A stretch of DNA of 64,000 nt, taken from Stomoxys calcitrans. Lineage: Eukaryota; Arthropoda; Insecta; Diptera; Muscidae. Positions 42,813 to 51,941 of this stretch are shown here, in pieces. The stretch is from contig NC_081553.1 in assembly GCF_963082655.1 (NCBI RefSeq), positions 153,308,941-153,372,940 of the forward strand, written 5' to 3'. Below the pieces are notes generated by a model. It did not search any database, had not been told where the DNA came from, and saw only the letters and a program-made list of their open reading frames with translations. The position numbers were made by a program, and so were the translations under genes. The first letter of the stretch is position 1. Each line of letters begins with the position of its first letter.

Positions 42813-44220
42813 TTATTTTATTTCTTCAAAGTAACCGTCTGTATTGCTATCTAAATCTAAAAGGTAAATCAAATCCTCAAATTCTTTGGAATTATTGAAT
42901 GTTAAAGTTCTGTAGCAGAACGACCGATTTCTACAAGCTGTTAAAACTGGATCTAAAGATAGCAGAAGTTTTTTAAATATATCGTCATTTTGGAATTCTC
43001 TGGAACATTTTTGGTCGATTCCTGTAATTTTTGATGTGGTTTCAGAATCTTTGAAAAAACGTCTTGCAGTATCACCATCGTTTGTGCTTCCATAGCCAAA
43101 TAGTGGCTTATCGATTTTAAGCCCTGGCCGTGAATTAAATTCATCCTGTATTCTCTACTTTTCCGAAGCTCGAATTTCCCTCAGAATTTTCCTTAATTTC
43201 AAAGTTCTTTGACGAATCCGTAAACTCGGAACTCTTTTTTCCCTAAATTCCACATCTCCATGTTGATGACGTTCCAGTTATAGCGTTGTTTACTTTTCCG
43301 TCTATCATCGTTAGTGCCACATCGAATTCCATTTGAAATGAATATTCCATTATTTCGATGTTGATTGGTTCCAAGTTTTTAAACTCCATCGTTGCGTTGA
43401 ACTAACTCTTGTGTATTTGCTGAAGACTCTTTCATATATTCAAAGCAATTCGGTCTAGAAAAAATGTTTGATCCAGGTGTTGAAATTATTCAAATGTCCT
43501 CACAACTCGTAGAAGGCTTCTATAGTCCGTATATTAGTTCAACACTGCATAGGCTTATTTTTTTCAGTTGTTGTGTTGAAAGTGTTGAAATTATCCATGT
43601 TTCAGTGTTTTCAAGCAGAGTAGAGAGACCAAAACTTGCTTTGCAACTTAAAACCTATATGGGTGCTGGCGGAATCCTTTCCTTCGTTTGTTGCAAAGCA
43701 CTATATGATGGTAAACGTTAACACCTTTGGTTTTCAAATGCTTTCCTTGTTGCAAAGCACTATATAATGGTCAAACGTTAACACCTTTGGTTGGCAAATG
43801 ATTTCCTAAGTGTCATATAAGAATCTCGGCTAAGTCCAAGTTGCAACATGAGAGAAATGGCTTCGTTTGTAAGCGCAAATTCAATGGTTGGGGTCAGAAT
43901 GCTCTTAACTTAATTCTTCTAAGGCGTTTGGGTGATGCAGAAAGTAGTATTTCGGCAATTTTTGATGCATTTTTTGGTTGTCCATTCCTCTTCAACATTT
44001 CCTTGAATGTGTCCTTAACTTCTACAGAAGACATCGATGAAAAGTTTTGATGAAAGACGTTTTTTCGATAGCGCCATTAAGTCATCATATTCTTTATGTC
44101 CTCGTCCTTTACGTCCTCGATTACCATAGCATTGAATGTCCAAGGTCTCATTGAGCCATTGCTAATATTTCTGTGTGAACTTTTCTTTAGAACGCTTCAC
44201 TGTTTGTTTCTTAGCGTACA
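42813..44220 (-). pseudogene. Transib/RAG1-like transposase, degenerate
   Basis: Minus strand, N to C in shifting frames: FTQKY, stop, QWLNETLDIQCYGNRGRKGR, DDLMALSKKRLSSKLFI (44,030-44,190); NASKIAEILLSASPKRLRRI (~43,925-43,985); TPTIEFALTNEAISLMLQLG and RDSYMTLRKSFANQ (~43,795-43,900); SRPNCFEYMKESSANT (~43,410-43,460); FDVALTMIDGKVNNAITGTS followed by WRCGI (~43,250-43,345); YGSTNDGDTARRFFKDSETT (~43,040-43,100); KCSREFQNDDIFKKLLLSLD to the stop at 42,813. The TMIDGKV..C and TNDGxTARRFF motifs match what I know of Transib transposases and align with RAG1 (the latter with the HCDIGNA catalytic Asp). A deletion between ITGIDQ and KCSRE removes the region of the catalytic Glu. Dead. Confidence 0.7.
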
Positions 44221-44309
44221 AAACTTTAACAAAATTATTATTTTTTATGCATTTTTAATTTTCACTTTGAATTTTATTTCTAATTTATTCGGGTAACAAA
44301 GTTACTGCA

Positions 44310-44380
44310 GCTTCATAAGTAAGGGAAGAGCTTCATAAGTAAGTCCATCTTGTCCAGAGCAAGTTGGACAAGATGGACTT
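44310..44380. other. Perfect 15-bp hairpin preceded by a direct repeat
   Basis: AAGTCCATCTTGTCC (44,341-44,355) and GGACAAGATGGACTT (44,366-44,380) are exact complements around a 10-nt loop, followed by TTTT. Just upstream AGCTTCATAAGTAAG occurs twice (44,310-44,324 and 44,329-44,343). It lies between the Transib-like transposase and the Jockey 3' end. Confidence 0.85.
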
Positions 44381-44595
44381 TTTTAGTGTAATTGCCATTT
44401 TATAATATCAGTTGTTTGGTATTTCAAATATTTTTTTTTGTAATTTTTATTAATGCGATCTATCTAACATTGATATTTAACATTATTCTGGTGTTTTAAA
44501 TTTCTTTTAGATGGTATTAACCCAGTGGTCAATCCATTTAACATATACATACATAAATTTCAGTTTGAGGAACAATATTTATACAAAGATTTTAT

Positions 44596-47262
44596 TTATG
44601 CGATTAGATCTTGTGGTGCTTTTCGTTTTAGCCTTGTAAAAGTTTCCCGATTTGACATTAAGTTGGCCGCTAGGGGGTTTGGATGGTCGTCAATTCTTAA
44701 TTTATATGACATTAATTGCGATGAAATCTCTTCCTTTACTGTTTTTATGTTTATATCCTTATGTAGGCGTTCGTTGGTAACGTATGTTGGGGCATTTGTA
44801 ATTATTCTTAGTACTTTAGATTGAAACTGTTGCAGTAATTTTATATTGGTATTTGAGGCGGTCCCCCATAATTGGATGCCATATGTCCAGATTGGTTTTA
44901 ATATGCATTTGTATATGAGGATTTTGTTTTCCAAAGAGAGTTTCGAGCGGTATCCAATTAGGTATTTCATTTTTCTCAGTTGAATATCGAGAGCCTTTCT
45001 TTTAGTTTGGATGTGTTTCTTCCATTTAAGTTTTCTATCTAGATAAATTCCAAGATATAGGGCTTCATCTTTCTGTGGGATCTCAATTTGGTTCAATTGA
45101 ACAGGGGGACATGTGGCATGTTTCAATGTATATGTAACTTGGGTAGATTTTGACTCATTGGCTTTTATACGCCATTCACGTAGCCATACCGATAACGTGT
45201 TTAAGTACTTTTGGAGGGCATTACTCGCTTTTTGTGCATCTTTACTGACAGCTAATACCGCTGTATCATCAGCGAAAGTCCCGATCACAGCATTCTGTGA
45301 TCGTGGAAGGTCAGCTGTAAATAAGAGATATAGCAGTGGACCAAGTACACTACCTTGTGGTACACCGGCACGAATATTCTTGATGGTACTTGCTTCACCG
45401 GCTTCTTGAACATAAAAATGCCGATCGTTAATATACGATTTAATAAACAGATAAAAATTGATTGGTAACAGCTTTTTTATTTTGTAAAGTAAGCCCTCGT
45501 GCCATACCTTATCAAATGCTTGCGATATATCCAGGAATGCAGCTGTACAAGATTCTTTGGATTCAAACGCGTTGTGTATTGTTTCAACCAGACGATGGAT
45601 TTGTTCTATTGTGCCGTGATTTTTCCTGAACCCAAATTGATGGTCAGGGATAAGTTCTTTTTGATTTACAATTGGCGTTAATCGCTTTAAAAATAGAATT
45701 TCAAGAACTTTGGAAAGTACAGACAGCAGACTAATTGGACGATAAGACTTTACTTGGTCTGTGGGTTTGCCAGGTTTTTGAATCATTGTTATTTGCGCAA
45801 CCTTCCATTGCGGGGGTACAAAGCATCGAGTCAAGCATGCGTTGTATATGTAGGTCAATAAATTTAAAGCATTTGCAGGAAGTTCTTTTAAGATAGTTGG
45901 TGTAATCAAATCATAACCAGGTGCTTTATTTGCTTTAAGGGTGTTGATAACTTTAATAACTTCAGCCTTCGAAAATTTTTTAATGGGCAGATCAAGTTGG
46001 TGGGTTTCATCTAGGATTTTTTTAATATTTTCTGGTACAACTTCATTTGTATTTGGGGTAAATACATCAGATAAGTGGTTTGCAAATGTAGTTGCTTTTT
46101 CTAAGTTACTCTTTGTCCAAGAACTATCGGGTTTTCTTATTGGGTGATTTATTTTTGGGTATCTCTTGATAGATTTGGTCACTTTCCACAGGGAATAATC
46201 TGTAGACTTGTTTGGACCAAGACCCTGAATATTTTTTTCAAAATTTTCATTTTGTATATTCTGTAGAAGAAGTTTGAGTTCGGCTGTTGCTTTGTTTAGT
46301 TTCCTCTTATCATCAGGAGATCGCGTTCTTTGCCACGTTTTCTTCGCTTTCCGTTTAATGAAAAGTTTTTTCAAGACGTTTGTTGGAGTAGTGTGATTTA
46401 TGGAGAAACTTTTCTGAGGTGTTGCATTCCATGACGCTAGTTGAATATTGCGGACTAGATGTTCCACTGCATCTACTAAATCTTCGTCTGTTTTAAGAGG
46501 AATGTTCTCACTTAGATTCGTACTTAAAAGATACCGAAAATAGTGCCAATTGGTTTTCTTATTGTGTAATGTACATTTTTGGTCCTGTATTATATATTTG
46601 CAATGCACGGTAAGGAGAACCGGTGAATGGTCGGAAGAGAGTTCACAGATCGATGTGCAATTTTGTGATCCTTCGGGGATACCCTTTGAGACACAAAAAT
46701 CAATTAGATCTGGGGTTTTATTTACATCAGTGGGCCAATACGTTGGGGTACCAGAGGATTTAACGTTCAAGTTCAGTTCTTTGATGGCGTAAAACAGTTG
46801 TTTTCCCTTTGGAGATGTAAGTCGGGAGCCCCATAGAGGATGTTTAGCATTGTAGTCACCACAAGCTAAGAATTTGTTTCCAAGTGATCTGAAGAAACTA
46901 ATGTATAAATCTTTTTTAATGTTATGTTTCGGTGGGCAGTAAATTGAGGAGATGGTTAATGGTCCAAGCCAGTCTTCTACTATAATGTTAGTTGCTTGTA
47001 TCTCTTGCGCGCAATAATGTGTTCCTTGGTGATGTTTTATGGTTTTTCTTATTAGGATCCCCGATCCTCCTCTTGCTTTGCTGTCAGGGTGATTTACATG
47101 ATAAAAATCATATTGTGGAATTAAAAGATGAGATTTTTGTGTAAAGTGTGTCTCACAAATTAGCATTACATCTATCTGTCTTGTTCTTAGGAATTCCTTT
47201 ACTTCTAATATATGGTTTGACAAGCCATTTGCATTCCAGAAAACTATGTTGAGTTGACTCAT
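44596..47262 (-). CDS. Jockey ORF2: endonuclease/reverse transcriptase (888 aa)
   Basis: Endonuclease ~1-220: NIVFWNANGL with Asn10/12, CETHF (Glu37), ACGDYNAKHPLWGS (135-146) and SSDHSPV (His212), all the residues of the AP-endonuclease active site. RT ~430-720: NKAPGYDLITPTILKELP, YRPISLLSVLSKVLE, QFGFRKNHGTIEQI, AAFLDISQAFDKVW (Asp578), AGVPQGSVLGPLLYLLFTAD (632-651), FADD at 663-666 and YLGIYLDRKLKWKKH. Thumb/connection ~770-888 without RNase H or zinc finger. The usual length for the clade is 850-920 aa. It nicks DNA and reverse-transcribes the element RNA at the nick. The start was chosen because its ATG overlaps the ORF1 stop. Confidence 0.93.
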   Translation of the reverse strand: MSQLNIVFWNANGLSNHILEVKEFLRTRQIDVMLICETHFTQKSHLLIPQYDFYHVNHPDSKARGGSGILIRKTIKHHQGTHYCAQEIQATNIIVEDWLGPLTISSIYCPPKHNIKKDLYISFFRSLGNKFLACGDYNAKHPLWGSRLTSPKGKQLFYAIKELNLNVKSSGTPTYWPTDVNKTPDLIDFCVSKGIPEGSQNCTSICELSSDHSPVLLTVHCKYIIQDQKCTLHNKKTNWHYFRYLLSTNLSENIPLKTDEDLVDAVEHLVRNIQLASWNATPQKSFSINHTTPTNVLKKLFIKRKAKKTWQRTRSPDDKRKLNKATAELKLLLQNIQNENFEKNIQGLGPNKSTDYSLWKVTKSIKRYPKINHPIRKPDSSWTKSNLEKATTFANHLSDVFTPNTNEVVPENIKKILDETHQLDLPIKKFSKAEVIKVINTLKANKAPGYDLITPTILKELPANALNLLTYIYNACLTRCFVPPQWKVAQITMIQKPGKPTDQVKSYRPISLLSVLSKVLEILFLKRLTPIVNQKELIPDHQFGFRKNHGTIEQIHRLVETIHNAFESKESCTAAFLDISQAFDKVWHEGLLYKIKKLLPINFYLFIKSYINDRHFYVQEAGEASTIKNIRAGVPQGSVLGPLLYLLFTADLPRSQNAVIGTFADDTAVLAVSKDAQKASNALQKYLNTLSVWLREWRIKANESKSTQVTYTLKHATCPPVQLNQIEIPQKDEALYLGIYLDRKLKWKKHIQTKRKALDIQLRKMKYLIGYRSKLSLENKILIYKCILKPIWTYGIQLWGTASNTNIKLLQQFQSKVLRIITNAPTYVTNERLHKDINIKTVKEEISSQLMSYKLRIDDHPNPLAANLMSNRETFTRLKRKAPQDLIA
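47259..47262 (-). promoter_or_regulatory. ATGA overlap of ORF1 stop and ORF2 start
   Basis: On the minus strand ORF1 ends ATA TGA and ORF2 starts ATG AGT, sharing the four bases ATGA. This arrangement suits coupled termination-reinitiation, as shown for some other non-LTR retrotransposons. The mechanism here is inferred. Confidence 0.75.
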
Positions 47263-48740
47263 ATGGTAATCTGTGAAAGTTGAGCAGTAACATTCAAAAT
47301 AAGGCTGGTCATTTGCTGCATTAGAGCATTGAGGCTGGTAAGCATTTCCTTAATGTTGGAGACATTAGGGTTACATATAGGTTGTTGTTGTAGTGTTGGC
47401 TGGCTTTGTGGGTGTTGGGAGTGAGATTGAAGAGTAGGGTTCTGGTTTATAATATTTTGGACGTTTGTGGAGTTGGTGACAGCATTGGAGTATGAAGCTG
47501 GAGCTGTTAGATTTGATTGTTCTGTGATTGCTTGGGAAGTTATGGCTTGTCTTTCTCTATTTGTTCTTTGAGTTGGAAAGTGTTTTTGAAAAAGTTGTTT
47601 ATAAATGTTGCAACCTTTATAGTTTGCTGGGTGGTTTCCTTCACATAGGGCACATTTCACTTCGCTAGCCCAATTTTTACGTACACAAGACTTTGAGTCA
47701 TGACTACCAGCACATTTGATACAAACAGATTTTTTTCTGCAATAAGTTTTAGTATGGCCATATTGTTGACAGTTTGCGCATTGTGGTATGGTTTTCTTTG
47801 GACGAGGTGCTTCAAATTTAACAATAGTATTCATAAGTCTTGTGACAGAAAAAATATTTTTATTGTTTGGTTTCGTGGATAACGTTATTTCGAATAATGG
47901 TAGTGGTTTTTTAGAATATCTATTCTTAATATTCCATACATTGGTGGCTTCGTGACCTTCTTTCAGAAGCTCATCCTTCAGTTCTTCCACATCTACAGTT
48001 GGATGAATATTTTTGAGAATCACTTTGAACCCTCTTTCATTTTTCGGTTTGTAGGTATGGAATTCTGTATCCTTTTTTTGAAGTTCTTCAACAATTATTT
48101 TATATGTTTCATGGGTCTTTGACATTATTTTTATCTGATCATTACGAAGAGACTTGATTTCGTATTGATTTGGTACGCATTGGGAAAGAAGCGACATCAA
48201 TGGCTGAATATTTCCAACCTTATCCACAAAGATTGGTGGTGGTTTGGAATGTTCAAGTAAATTTGAATTAGCATCAGTTTGTAAATTTGAACTCATTGCC
48301 TGGCTATCCAGAATTGCAAATTGATTTTCAGAAGCTGGATTACTTTTTCCAAGCCAGTATTCGTTTACTGTAGCTTGCTTTTTGTTGGCATTAGATTGGT
48401 TTGGACTTTCTCTATGTCGTTTATTCTTTTGGACTGTTTGCCATTCACCTGTTGGATTTGGGGTTGTTACAATGCTTTCGGCAATATTTTGTTGGTGGTT
48501 CTCAAAACGGCCAACTTCATTTGCAAGTTCTTCTTCGTCTGTTTGAAACGACTCAGAACATTGGTTTTGATTAATTTGCCCTTTCAGGGTTTCGACATCT
48601 TTTTGAAGTTGAAAGCACAATCTTTCATATTTTTGGCTTCTCGCTGACAGCTCGGCGTTTGCCTTTTCTAATTGCTGGAGCTTGCTTACTCTCAGCGAAC
48701 CAATACTGTTTCTTGGGGTTATGTCCTCGCTCATATTCAT
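47259..48740 (-). CDS. Jockey ORF1: gag-like RNA-binding protein (493 aa)
   Basis: Residues ~15-60 are predicted coiled coil (KLQQLEKANAELSARSQKYE). ~235-310 is a PRE_C2HC-type domain (GFKVILKNIHPTVDVEELKD). Three zinc knuckles follow: C321-x2-C-x4-H-x4-C334 (CANCQQYGHTKTYC), C340-x2-C-x3-H-x4-C352 (CIKCAGSHDSKSC) and C363-x2-C-x3-H-x6-C377 (CALCEGNHPANYKGC). The C-terminus is rich in Asn/Gln/Ser/Pro. This is the standard ORF1 of Jockey elements, which packages the RNA and carries it to the nucleus. Intact. Confidence 0.93.
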   Translation of the reverse strand: MNMSEDITPRNSIGSLRVSKLQQLEKANAELSARSQKYERLCFQLQKDVETLKGQINQNQCSESFQTDEEELANEVGRFENHQQNIAESIVTTPNPTGEWQTVQKNKRHRESPNQSNANKKQATVNEYWLGKSNPASENQFAILDSQAMSSNLQTDANSNLLEHSKPPPIFVDKVGNIQPLMSLLSQCVPNQYEIKSLRNDQIKIMSKTHETYKIIVEELQKKDTEFHTYKPKNERGFKVILKNIHPTVDVEELKDELLKEGHEATNVWNIKNRYSKKPLPLFEITLSTKPNNKNIFSVTRLMNTIVKFEAPRPKKTIPQCANCQQYGHTKTYCRKKSVCIKCAGSHDSKSCVRKNWASEVKCALCEGNHPANYKGCNIYKQLFQKHFPTQRTNRERQAITSQAITEQSNLTAPASYSNAVTNSTNVQNIINQNPTLQSHSQHPQSQPTLQQQPICNPNVSNIKEMLTSLNALMQQMTSLILNVTAQLSQITI

Positions 48741-48970
48741 AGTTAACGGCTATCAGTGGGTATTTAGTGTCGATAATGCAGTATATGCGCTTTGTGTAAA
48801 CACGCCATATACGCGCGACATTACCAACAGCTGATATCGTCAGACTACTTTTTTATGCGACCAAGCTATGTAAAGGTAGTAGGCAACCCACAATCACTAT
48901 TTGGCAGAAACGACCAGCTGGTGTTGTTAAATTTGTAAAAAGTGATTTAACAACACACAAACAAGCTGTC
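48741..48970 (-). promoter_or_regulatory. Jockey 5' UTR with likely internal promoter
   Basis: About 230 bp upstream of ORF1 carrying an inverted repeat GTTGTTAAAT / ATTTAACAAC (48,924-48,955). Jockey elements are driven by a TATA-less internal pol II promoter at their extreme 5' end; the exact start could not be set. Confidence 0.45.
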
Positions 48971-49548
48971 TCTGTCGTTTATTCCAGTCAAAAATTATTG
49001 TTTCGATGGAGTTTGTTGAAAAATTCAATTTAATTTAATCGATTTTAAAACTCACTCAGAGTCCGAGACGTTTTTCTTCCTATGGCAAGATGTTCCGGAT
49101 GAAGATATCTCCTACCCAACACCCTACCAGCATCCAAAAAGCGCCTAGATTAGGAGGATTGGTTTGTATTTCTGCAGCAGACAAAAAACGCGACCGTATC
49201 ATGGAATGACTCTTCCAAATGAATATGAATGATGCAAAATTGTTACAACATCCACATATACACGAAAAAACATATTTTTACGTAGGTAAAATCTCATATA
49301 TGCCAATAAACTTAGGTATCAAATTTTACCATATAAAATGATTTCCCACAATTCCGGCTGCAACTTTGGTGAAGGGTTAGGGTACTTTGAGAAAAGTAAA
49401 AAAAAACTAAAAGTCTTATTATCTGTTTTTTAGAAAAGGTACCTCGGTAAATTTAAGGTATTCAGGTAAGCAGGCGTACTACTTTGAAAGATAACTTGGG
49501 CCAAAATTTGACATCAGTCAGTATTTTGATATTGTAATTCACAAATAA
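48971..49548. other. Unassigned sequence inside the Transib-like element
   Basis: No long frame. The plus strand at ~49,085-49,140 reads DVPDEDISYPTPYQHPKSA, which may be chance. The last 20 bp (GATATTGTAATTCACAAAT, 49,528-49,546) match the left arm near 42,640-42,665, so the inverted repeat extends to the MITE. Confidence 0.45.
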
Positions 49549-50365
49549 AGGCTGGTATTACGTTCTTTTTTACAGAAACATTTCCGAAAATCGTTCTTTC
49601 GGTGGTTTGACAAGATTGATTTTTTTGGGTTCCTTTGACCAAAATGTTGCCATTTACATATTAAAATATAATATGGCATCAAACAATTTATCAGCTGCTT
49701 ACGAGCATGCGACACACAAATGTGAGTGTATGGGTCGTACTGAAATTTATGTATGTTTTTGTAATTTGAACCAAAACCAACCCCTTCGTAATTAATATAT
49801 AATGAATAAAACACAAAACAATTTAAAAAGAGACAAATGCAGAATTTATTTGTAAAAATAATTAGATTTTGTAGCACTAAGCACAACCTTCCAAAAGCCT
49901 TTGCCAGCATCTTCCACTTTTATCCAAATATTGTTGTTGTAACTGCAAGACCAAAAGCGCAACACATTCTTTCACAAACCTTATAATTTCGTAGAGATTG
50001 ATTGAGTTGCCTGTTGTGAAAGAAACATTTATTTTCTTTCGAGTATACTACTTATATTAAAAAAACTCTTTCTTATTTATGCATTCACAAACACTTTATT
50101 TTTTTCCAACCAGAGTACATGTGAGCAACATCACTAACACTTACAAACACCCAGTTAAAATTAGAAGTTTAACGATCGCGTTTATTTTGCGTAAGAAAAT
50201 GACTTGTTGCACAGCGACTGTAGTTGTGCTTTCCATGGGCGTCCCGAAATGTAAATTTTTCCTAGATGTAAAGACAAGTTATGACAAAACGATAACATTT
50301 CGACAGATTTTTCCGTTTTTTTTTACATGGAGTTTCAACGCAAAAACCGAATATATTACCGGCCT
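49549..50365. mobile_element. PIF/Harbinger-like MITE inserted in the right inverted repeat
   Basis: Ends AGGCTGGTATTAC and CCGGCCT (reverse complement AGGCCGGTAATAT) form short inverted repeats. It interrupts the right arm: the uninterrupted left arm has CACAAATTAGAGG, and here the flanks are ACAAATAA on the left and TTAGAG on the right, so the target duplication is TTA with one copy changed to TAA. A 3-bp TWA duplication is characteristic of PIF/Harbinger. No transposase inside. Confidence 0.7.
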
Positions 50366-50995
50366 TTAGAGAAAAACCCACCTTTCGACTTTTATTCAAA
50401 TGTTCTACATAATTACATTCTACCGGATAGGTGCTAAAATCATAGAGTTGTGCACAAAAATATGCATCGTTAAAAAGGTCTAGATTTGTAGAAGACAGAA
50501 AAAGTATGATAACATAAAAAATTATGATTTTGGATTAGAAATTTTTGTAAAAGCAAAAAAAGGTAAAAACAAAATTTTTGTGAAAACAAAAATACAAATT
50601 TAAAAAATTCTAAGAAAAAAACGAATAAAGATATCTTAGTCATTCTTTTGAATTTTGCACATAAAAATGTCCATAAAAAAACTAAATTCTGCACAATTTT
50701 TTTTTACAAAAATCTCCAAAATACCCCTTTCGGGCAATTTTAGTCAATTTGGTGTGGAGGTTACAAATATTGGAAGGTGCAAAATATTTTTTGCATGGGT
50801 TCAGACGAAAAATGGAGTAAAAAAAAGATGTGCCCAATTGTTGTACCCGAGGGATTTTTAAATTTTTTTAATAAAAAATTGCCTATTTTGAAGTACATAT
50901 AGCACACGTTAAGGATGATATATATTGTTCAAAGATTCATGTTTTAAAAAGCATCTACTATATATCCTCTTCACAAACAAAAAAGAAAAAAATAA
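50366..50995. repeat. Long terminal inverted repeat, right arm
   Basis: Inverted counterpart of 41,940-42,642. Landmarks: CCCACCTTTCGACTTTTATT at the inner end, AGGTCTAGATTTGTAGAAGA, TTTGGTGTGGAGGTTACAAA, TTGGAAGGTGCAAAATATTT, TGCCCAATTGTTG, CATATAGCACACG and TTCACAAAC at the outer end. Confidence 0.8.
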
Positions 50996-51119
50996 GGTAT
51001 TTAAGCAAGTTTTGTCAATAAAGACTAATCATGGAAAGTACTTTTTTGCCAAAACAAGCAAAAAATAAAATTTTTTCACATTCTTTGACTTGCAAACTGT
51101 ATAACTTTAAACTAAATAA

Positions 51120-51941
51120 TCAGATGTTGTTGTTGTTGTAGCAGTTTGATGTGCTCCTTCTTTCGTCTGATTGATTCTGTTGAGTGTCAAGATCCAGGTC
51201 TGGGTCTGAGTCGAGTGGGTCTGGCTGGACAGTTAAACAGGTGACGTGTGTCGTGTGGTCCCTAGTTACAACGGGACATACGTATTGGACGTCGGCATCA
51301 ATCCTTGCTCTGTAGGAATTGAGGCGGCTGCATCTGCCGGAACGTAATTGAGCCAGATCTACTCTGGTTTGCCGTGGGAGGTCAATTTCTTCAGGTGCAA
51401 TTGCAGGCGGTCGTTCTCCAAGGACTACATTCACCCGGTTGCAATTAACCGCATTTGCTATCTTGTCTACATGAATGTTATATAGACCTGCTTGATATGC
51501 CGATAGATCTAGAGATTCTTTCTTGTAGCGCTGAACCTCACGATCTAGATCATGTAGATCTACCTTAAGGTTTATAGGCGGTGGATATCTATCCACAAGA
51601 TGATGATTTGGATGGTCTTTGCGATAACAGCCCAAAAGGTTTTGCTTAGACAGCATGTAGTTATGTCTTCGCACTGGTACGATCTTTGTCTCCTGAAGGT
51701 GGTCCAGATGAGAACTGAGGAGACAGCCCGCCGCAGTTTCGAGGGCGGCATTCTGACAGATTTGAATATTATTCCACTGCATGTCACAAAGCTGACTGGC
51801 GCTGCATAACTTACCACCGACCGGCCAATTGCTTTGCATGTGGTCAACAAGGTGTTTCTTTGTCTGCACCCAAAGTGCTGCCGGCAAGTGACTTGAGGAC
51901 TTTGTTTCTACTTTTGACTTTATCGCAAATTGCTGTGGCAT
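51120..51941 (-). pseudogene. CR1/Jockey-group ORF2 C-terminal region
   Basis: A 273-aa open frame: thumb and connection with WNNIQICQNAALETAAGCLL, then the family-typical ERPPAIAPEEIDLPRQTRVD, LAQLRSGRCSRLNSYRARID and DVQYVCPV. The usual Cys-x-x-Cys...His...Cys tail (CPxCxxxPHDxxHLFxC) is disturbed: the second Cys and the expected PHD are changed. It ends in an Asn run from the 3' tail. Confidence 0.8.

Larger units (their letters stand above)
44431..48970 (-). mobile_element. Intact Jockey-clade non-LTR retrotransposon
   Basis: Minus strand. 3' end at a 9-nt poly(A) (complement of 44,431-44,439) with an AATAAA signal just upstream; 3' UTR ~155 bp; ORF2 44,596-47,262; ORF1 47,259-48,740; 5' UTR to about 48,970. 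Both ORFs are uninterrupted with all catalytic motifs, so this may be an active copy. No target duplication could be confirmed. No RNase H, as usual for Jockey. Confidence 0.9.
41940..50995 (-). mobile_element. Transib/RAG1-like DNA transposon with long terminal inverted repeats, carrying nested insertions
   Basis: Arms at about 41,940-42,665 and 50,366-50,995 are inverted copies of one another. Between them lie a degenerate Transib/RAG1-like transposase (42,813-44,220), the intact Jockey element, ~0.5 kb of unassigned sequence and a MITE in the right arm. Without the insertions the element would be about 3.7 kb. Known Transib elements have much shorter inverted repeats, so the long arms are unusual. 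Confidence 0.65.

Noticed and set aside
42953..43144. 63-aa minus ORF as a separate gene
   Set aside because: It is a wrong-frame reading of the Transib-like transposase; the correct frame gives the TNDGDTARRFF motif.
44341..44385. Rho-independent terminator
   Set aside because: Stem and T-run fit the shape, but the genome is a fly's and no bacterial gene is near.
45113..48647. Several plus-strand ORFs of 60-108 aa
   Set aside because: All lie antisense within the intact Jockey ORF1 and ORF2.
41940..50995. Polinton/Maverick element, because of ~650-bp inverted arms and 9-kb size
   Set aside because: No polymerase B, integrase, ATPase or capsid genes; the inner ORFs are a nested Jockey and a Transib-like transposase.
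51572..51850. 92-aa minus ORF
   Set aside because: Alternative frame of the CR1/Jockey-group C-terminal region.
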